DNA of 7,246 nt from Acidobacteriaceae bacterium UBA1307. Lineage in GTDB: Bacteria; Acidobacteriota; Terriglobia; Terriglobales; Acidobacteriaceae. Below are positions 6,020 to 7,246 of the stretch, piece by piece. Both the position numbers and the translations under genes were made by a program. The notes beneath the pieces are model-generated. The model was given only the letters and a program-made list of their open reading frames with translations. It was not told where the DNA came from and searched no databases. The stretch lies in the NCBI GenBank assembly GCA_002307235.1, contig DBTV01000034.1, positions 1 to 7,246 of the forward strand. Reading direction: 5' to 3'. The first letter of the stretch is position 1; each line of letters opens with the position of its first letter.

Positions 6020-6140
6020 GCGTTTTGATTTTTCGATTCATACCCAGCAATTTCAACGGTTCCCAAACCAGGATCTGATGCGTTTGGAGGCACGTGGCCG
6101 GGCAAAGTTTAGTCCTCAATGCAACGGCGATGTCTTTGTT

Positions 6141-6184
6141 CGCGGAGGGAGTGCAGTGAACCAACTGCTCCTTCCGCGTTCTTT
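6141..6184 (+). terminator. Hairpin, probable terminator of the TonB-domain gene
   Basis: CGCGGAGGGAG (6141-6151) pairs with 6168-6178 over 11 bp including one G-U. A 2-nt bulge (TG) and four more pairs (CAGT/ACTG) close a 6-nt loop. The following bases TTCTTT form a broken T-tract. It lies about 120 bp after the TonB-domain gene on the same strand. Confidence 0.5.
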
Positions 6185-6230
6185 CGCGTTGCGGGATTTT
6201 TTGAAATCGCACAGAGTACCGCACAACCAA

Positions 6231-6250
6231 GGCTGAAAAAGCCGTTTTTT
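6231..6250 (+). terminator. Weak terminator-like stem with T6 run
   Basis: GGCT (6231-6234) pairs with AGCC (6240-6243) around GAAAA and is followed by TTTTTT (6245-6250). The stem has only 4 bp, so it is a marginal candidate. Confidence 0.25.
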
Positions 6251-6314
6251 ACACGCCACGGACCCAGAGAAAAATTCAGATCCGGTCGGACGTGCGATGC
6301 GGATGCAATGCGAA

Positions 6315-6352
6315 CGGGCGGCAGATTCGATTCTGCCGCCCGCTGTGTTTTT
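6315..6352 (+). terminator. GC-rich 11-bp hairpin with T5 tract
   Basis: CGGGCGGCAGA (6315-6325) pairs perfectly with TCTGCCGCCCG (6332-6342) around a 6-nt loop, and TTTTT follows at 6348-6352. This looks like an intrinsic terminator on the plus strand. It lies 28 bp beyond the secA stop, so the same stem may also help end the secA transcript, though the minus side lacks a good T-tract. Confidence 0.65.
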
Positions 6353-6369
6353 AGAACGCTGGAGATCGT

Positions 6370-7246
6370 CTACAGACCCGCTCCGTGGCACTTTTTATAC
6401 TTCTTGCCCGAGCCGCAAGGGCAGGGATCGTTGCGTCCAATCTTGTCACCGGTGCGGTGCTGCGAGGGTTGGCTGTCGTCGCCGCCGCCGGAGTGGGTCG
6501 CGGCCTCCAGTTCGCGCTGCTTCTTGCGCTGGAAGTCACGCTCGATGGCGTCGATGGTCGTCTCCGGTTGCCGTGTGGGCAAAGCAATCGGCTGCGAGGG
6601 CGCTTCAAGCTCTTCCACCGGAGTGGCTGCCGAGGCAACGGGAGGCGCGGCCGGAACCGAACGCGTCACGCGCGGCATCTCGATCGGCTGCCCGTCGGGC
6701 CCGAAGATCTGCATGCGGAAGAGGAACCGTGCGGTGTCTTCCTGGAACTTGGCCAGCATCGCCTCGAACATGTCGTAGGATTCGCGCTTGTAGGCCACCA
6801 GCGGGTCCTGCTGCGCGTAACCACGCAGACCGATCCCCTCCTTGAGGTGGTCCATCGAAAGCAGGTGATCCTTCCACAGTCCGTCGATGACGTTGAGCAT
6901 GACCATCCGCTCGTGATAGCGCATCGTCGGCGCGGTGAGCAGCTTCTCCTTGGCCTCGTACTCCAGCTTGAGCTGCTCGAAGATGGCGTCGCCCAACTCG
7001 TGGCGCGACAGCTCCTCGGCCTTGATGCCCGCCTTGGCCAGATCGAGTCCAAAGTGATCCATGAGCCTGGTCGACAGGCCCTTGAAATCCCACTGATCGG
7101 GGCGCGTCTTCTCGTCGAGATACTCATCGAGCAGCCCTGAAAGAATACCGCCAACATAATCGTCGAGGATCAGCTCGCGCTGTTCGACGCCCTCCAGCAG
7201 CTGGCGGCGGACGCCATAGACGGCCTCGCGCTGCTTGTTCATCACG
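6370..7246 (-). CDS. secA: Preprotein translocase subunit SecA, C-terminal part (5' end outside window)
   Basis: SecA is the ATPase motor that pushes unfolded preproteins through the SecYEG channel at the inner membrane. The visible 291 residues start inside the helical scaffold domain with VMNKQREAVY, typically preceded by YDD/YDE in SecA. Next come VIDGLWKDHLLSMDHLKEG (about 120-138) and IGLRGYAQQDPLVAYKRESYDMFE (about 139-162), both hallmarks of the scaffold and wing region. A Pro/Ala-rich linker follows (about 190-225). The end is a SEC-C zinc motif, CPCGSGKKYKKCH (275-287), with C275, C277, C286 and H287 as ligands; this tail is known to bind SecB or ribosomes in other bacteria. The GTG at the window edge is an internal valine, not the start. 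No frameshift is seen. The identity is essentially certain. Confidence 0.98.
   Translation of the reverse strand, partial: VMNKQREAVYGVRRQLLEGVEQRELILDDYVGGILSGLLDEYLDEKTRPDQWDFKGLSTRLMDHFGLDLAKAGIKAEELSRHELGDAIFEQLKLEYEAKEKLLTAPTMRYHERMVMLNVIDGLWKDHLLSMDHLKEGIGLRGYAQQDPLVAYKRESYDMFEAMLAKFQEDTARFLFRMQIFGPDGQPIEMPRVTRSVPAAPPVASAATPVEELEAPSQPIALPTRQPETTIDAIERDFQRKKQRELEAATHSGGGDDSQPSQHRTGDKIGRNDPCPCGSGKKYKKCHGAGL

Larger units (their letters stand above)
6020..6369. other. Gene-free 350-bp region between convergent genes, rich in hairpins
   Basis: No convincing coding frame is seen here. The region contains a small inverted pair CCAAAC/GTTTGG near 6063-6087, a strong hairpin at 6141-6178, a short stem with T6 at 6231-6250 and a GC-rich hairpin with T5 at 6315-6352. 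This is more structure than two convergent genes need for termination, so an unannotated small RNA is possible. Confidence 0.5.

Noticed and set aside
7243..7245. GTG at the window edge as a secA start
   Set aside because: The sequence that follows is the internal VMNKQRE of the SecA scaffold domain; the gene continues beyond the window.

Overview
This 7.2 kb window looks like a stretch of core chromosome from a GC-rich bacterium. I favour Acidobacteriota (Terriglobia / subdivision 1). That placement is an inference from the style of several proteins: an N-terminally extended Hfq-like protein, a delta-prime subunit with an acidic insert, a WxPGxW-repeat secreted protein and a stand-alone TonB C-terminal domain. 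No rRNA or other marker confirms it. There is no sign of phage, insertion sequence, CRISPR array, tRNA or rRNA.

Layout. (1) 1-907, minus: the N-terminal 302 codons of a secreted WxPGxW-repeat protein with a Gly/Gln/Asn-rich tail; its 3' end lies outside the window. (2) 1161-3001, plus: tmk (thymidylate kinase) followed by holB (DNA polymerase III delta-prime), 65 bp apart and probably co-transcribed. (3) 3108-3170, plus: a possible 20-codon small ORF with a good ribosome binding site, in the gap before hfq. (4) 3277-3606, plus: a divergent Hfq-like Sm protein. (5) 3607-3743: a convergent intergenic region with a perfect 19-bp hairpin next to a G-rich repeat tract. (6) 3744-4808, minus: a two-domain Sua5/YrdC threonylcarbamoyl-AMP synthase. 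(7) 4876-5460, plus: a CYTH-domain protein divergent from Sua5, possibly translated from a nearly leaderless mRNA. (8) 5660-6019, plus: a small exported TonB C-terminal-domain protein. (9) 6020-6369: a gene-free region with several hairpins. (10) 6370-7246, minus: the C-terminal part of SecA with its zinc-binding SEC-C tail.

Most genes are housekeeping: dTTP supply, replication clamp loading, t6A tRNA modification, RNA chaperoning and Sec export. I did not find a convincing new multi-gene system. The points most worth a second look are the Hfq-like protein (normal fold residues, but no arginine rim and a YKS in place of YKH), the hairpin plus G-quadruplex-type tract between hfq and sua5, the small ORF before hfq, the shared palindromic start region of sua5 and the CYTH gene, and the structured 350-bp gap beside secA.
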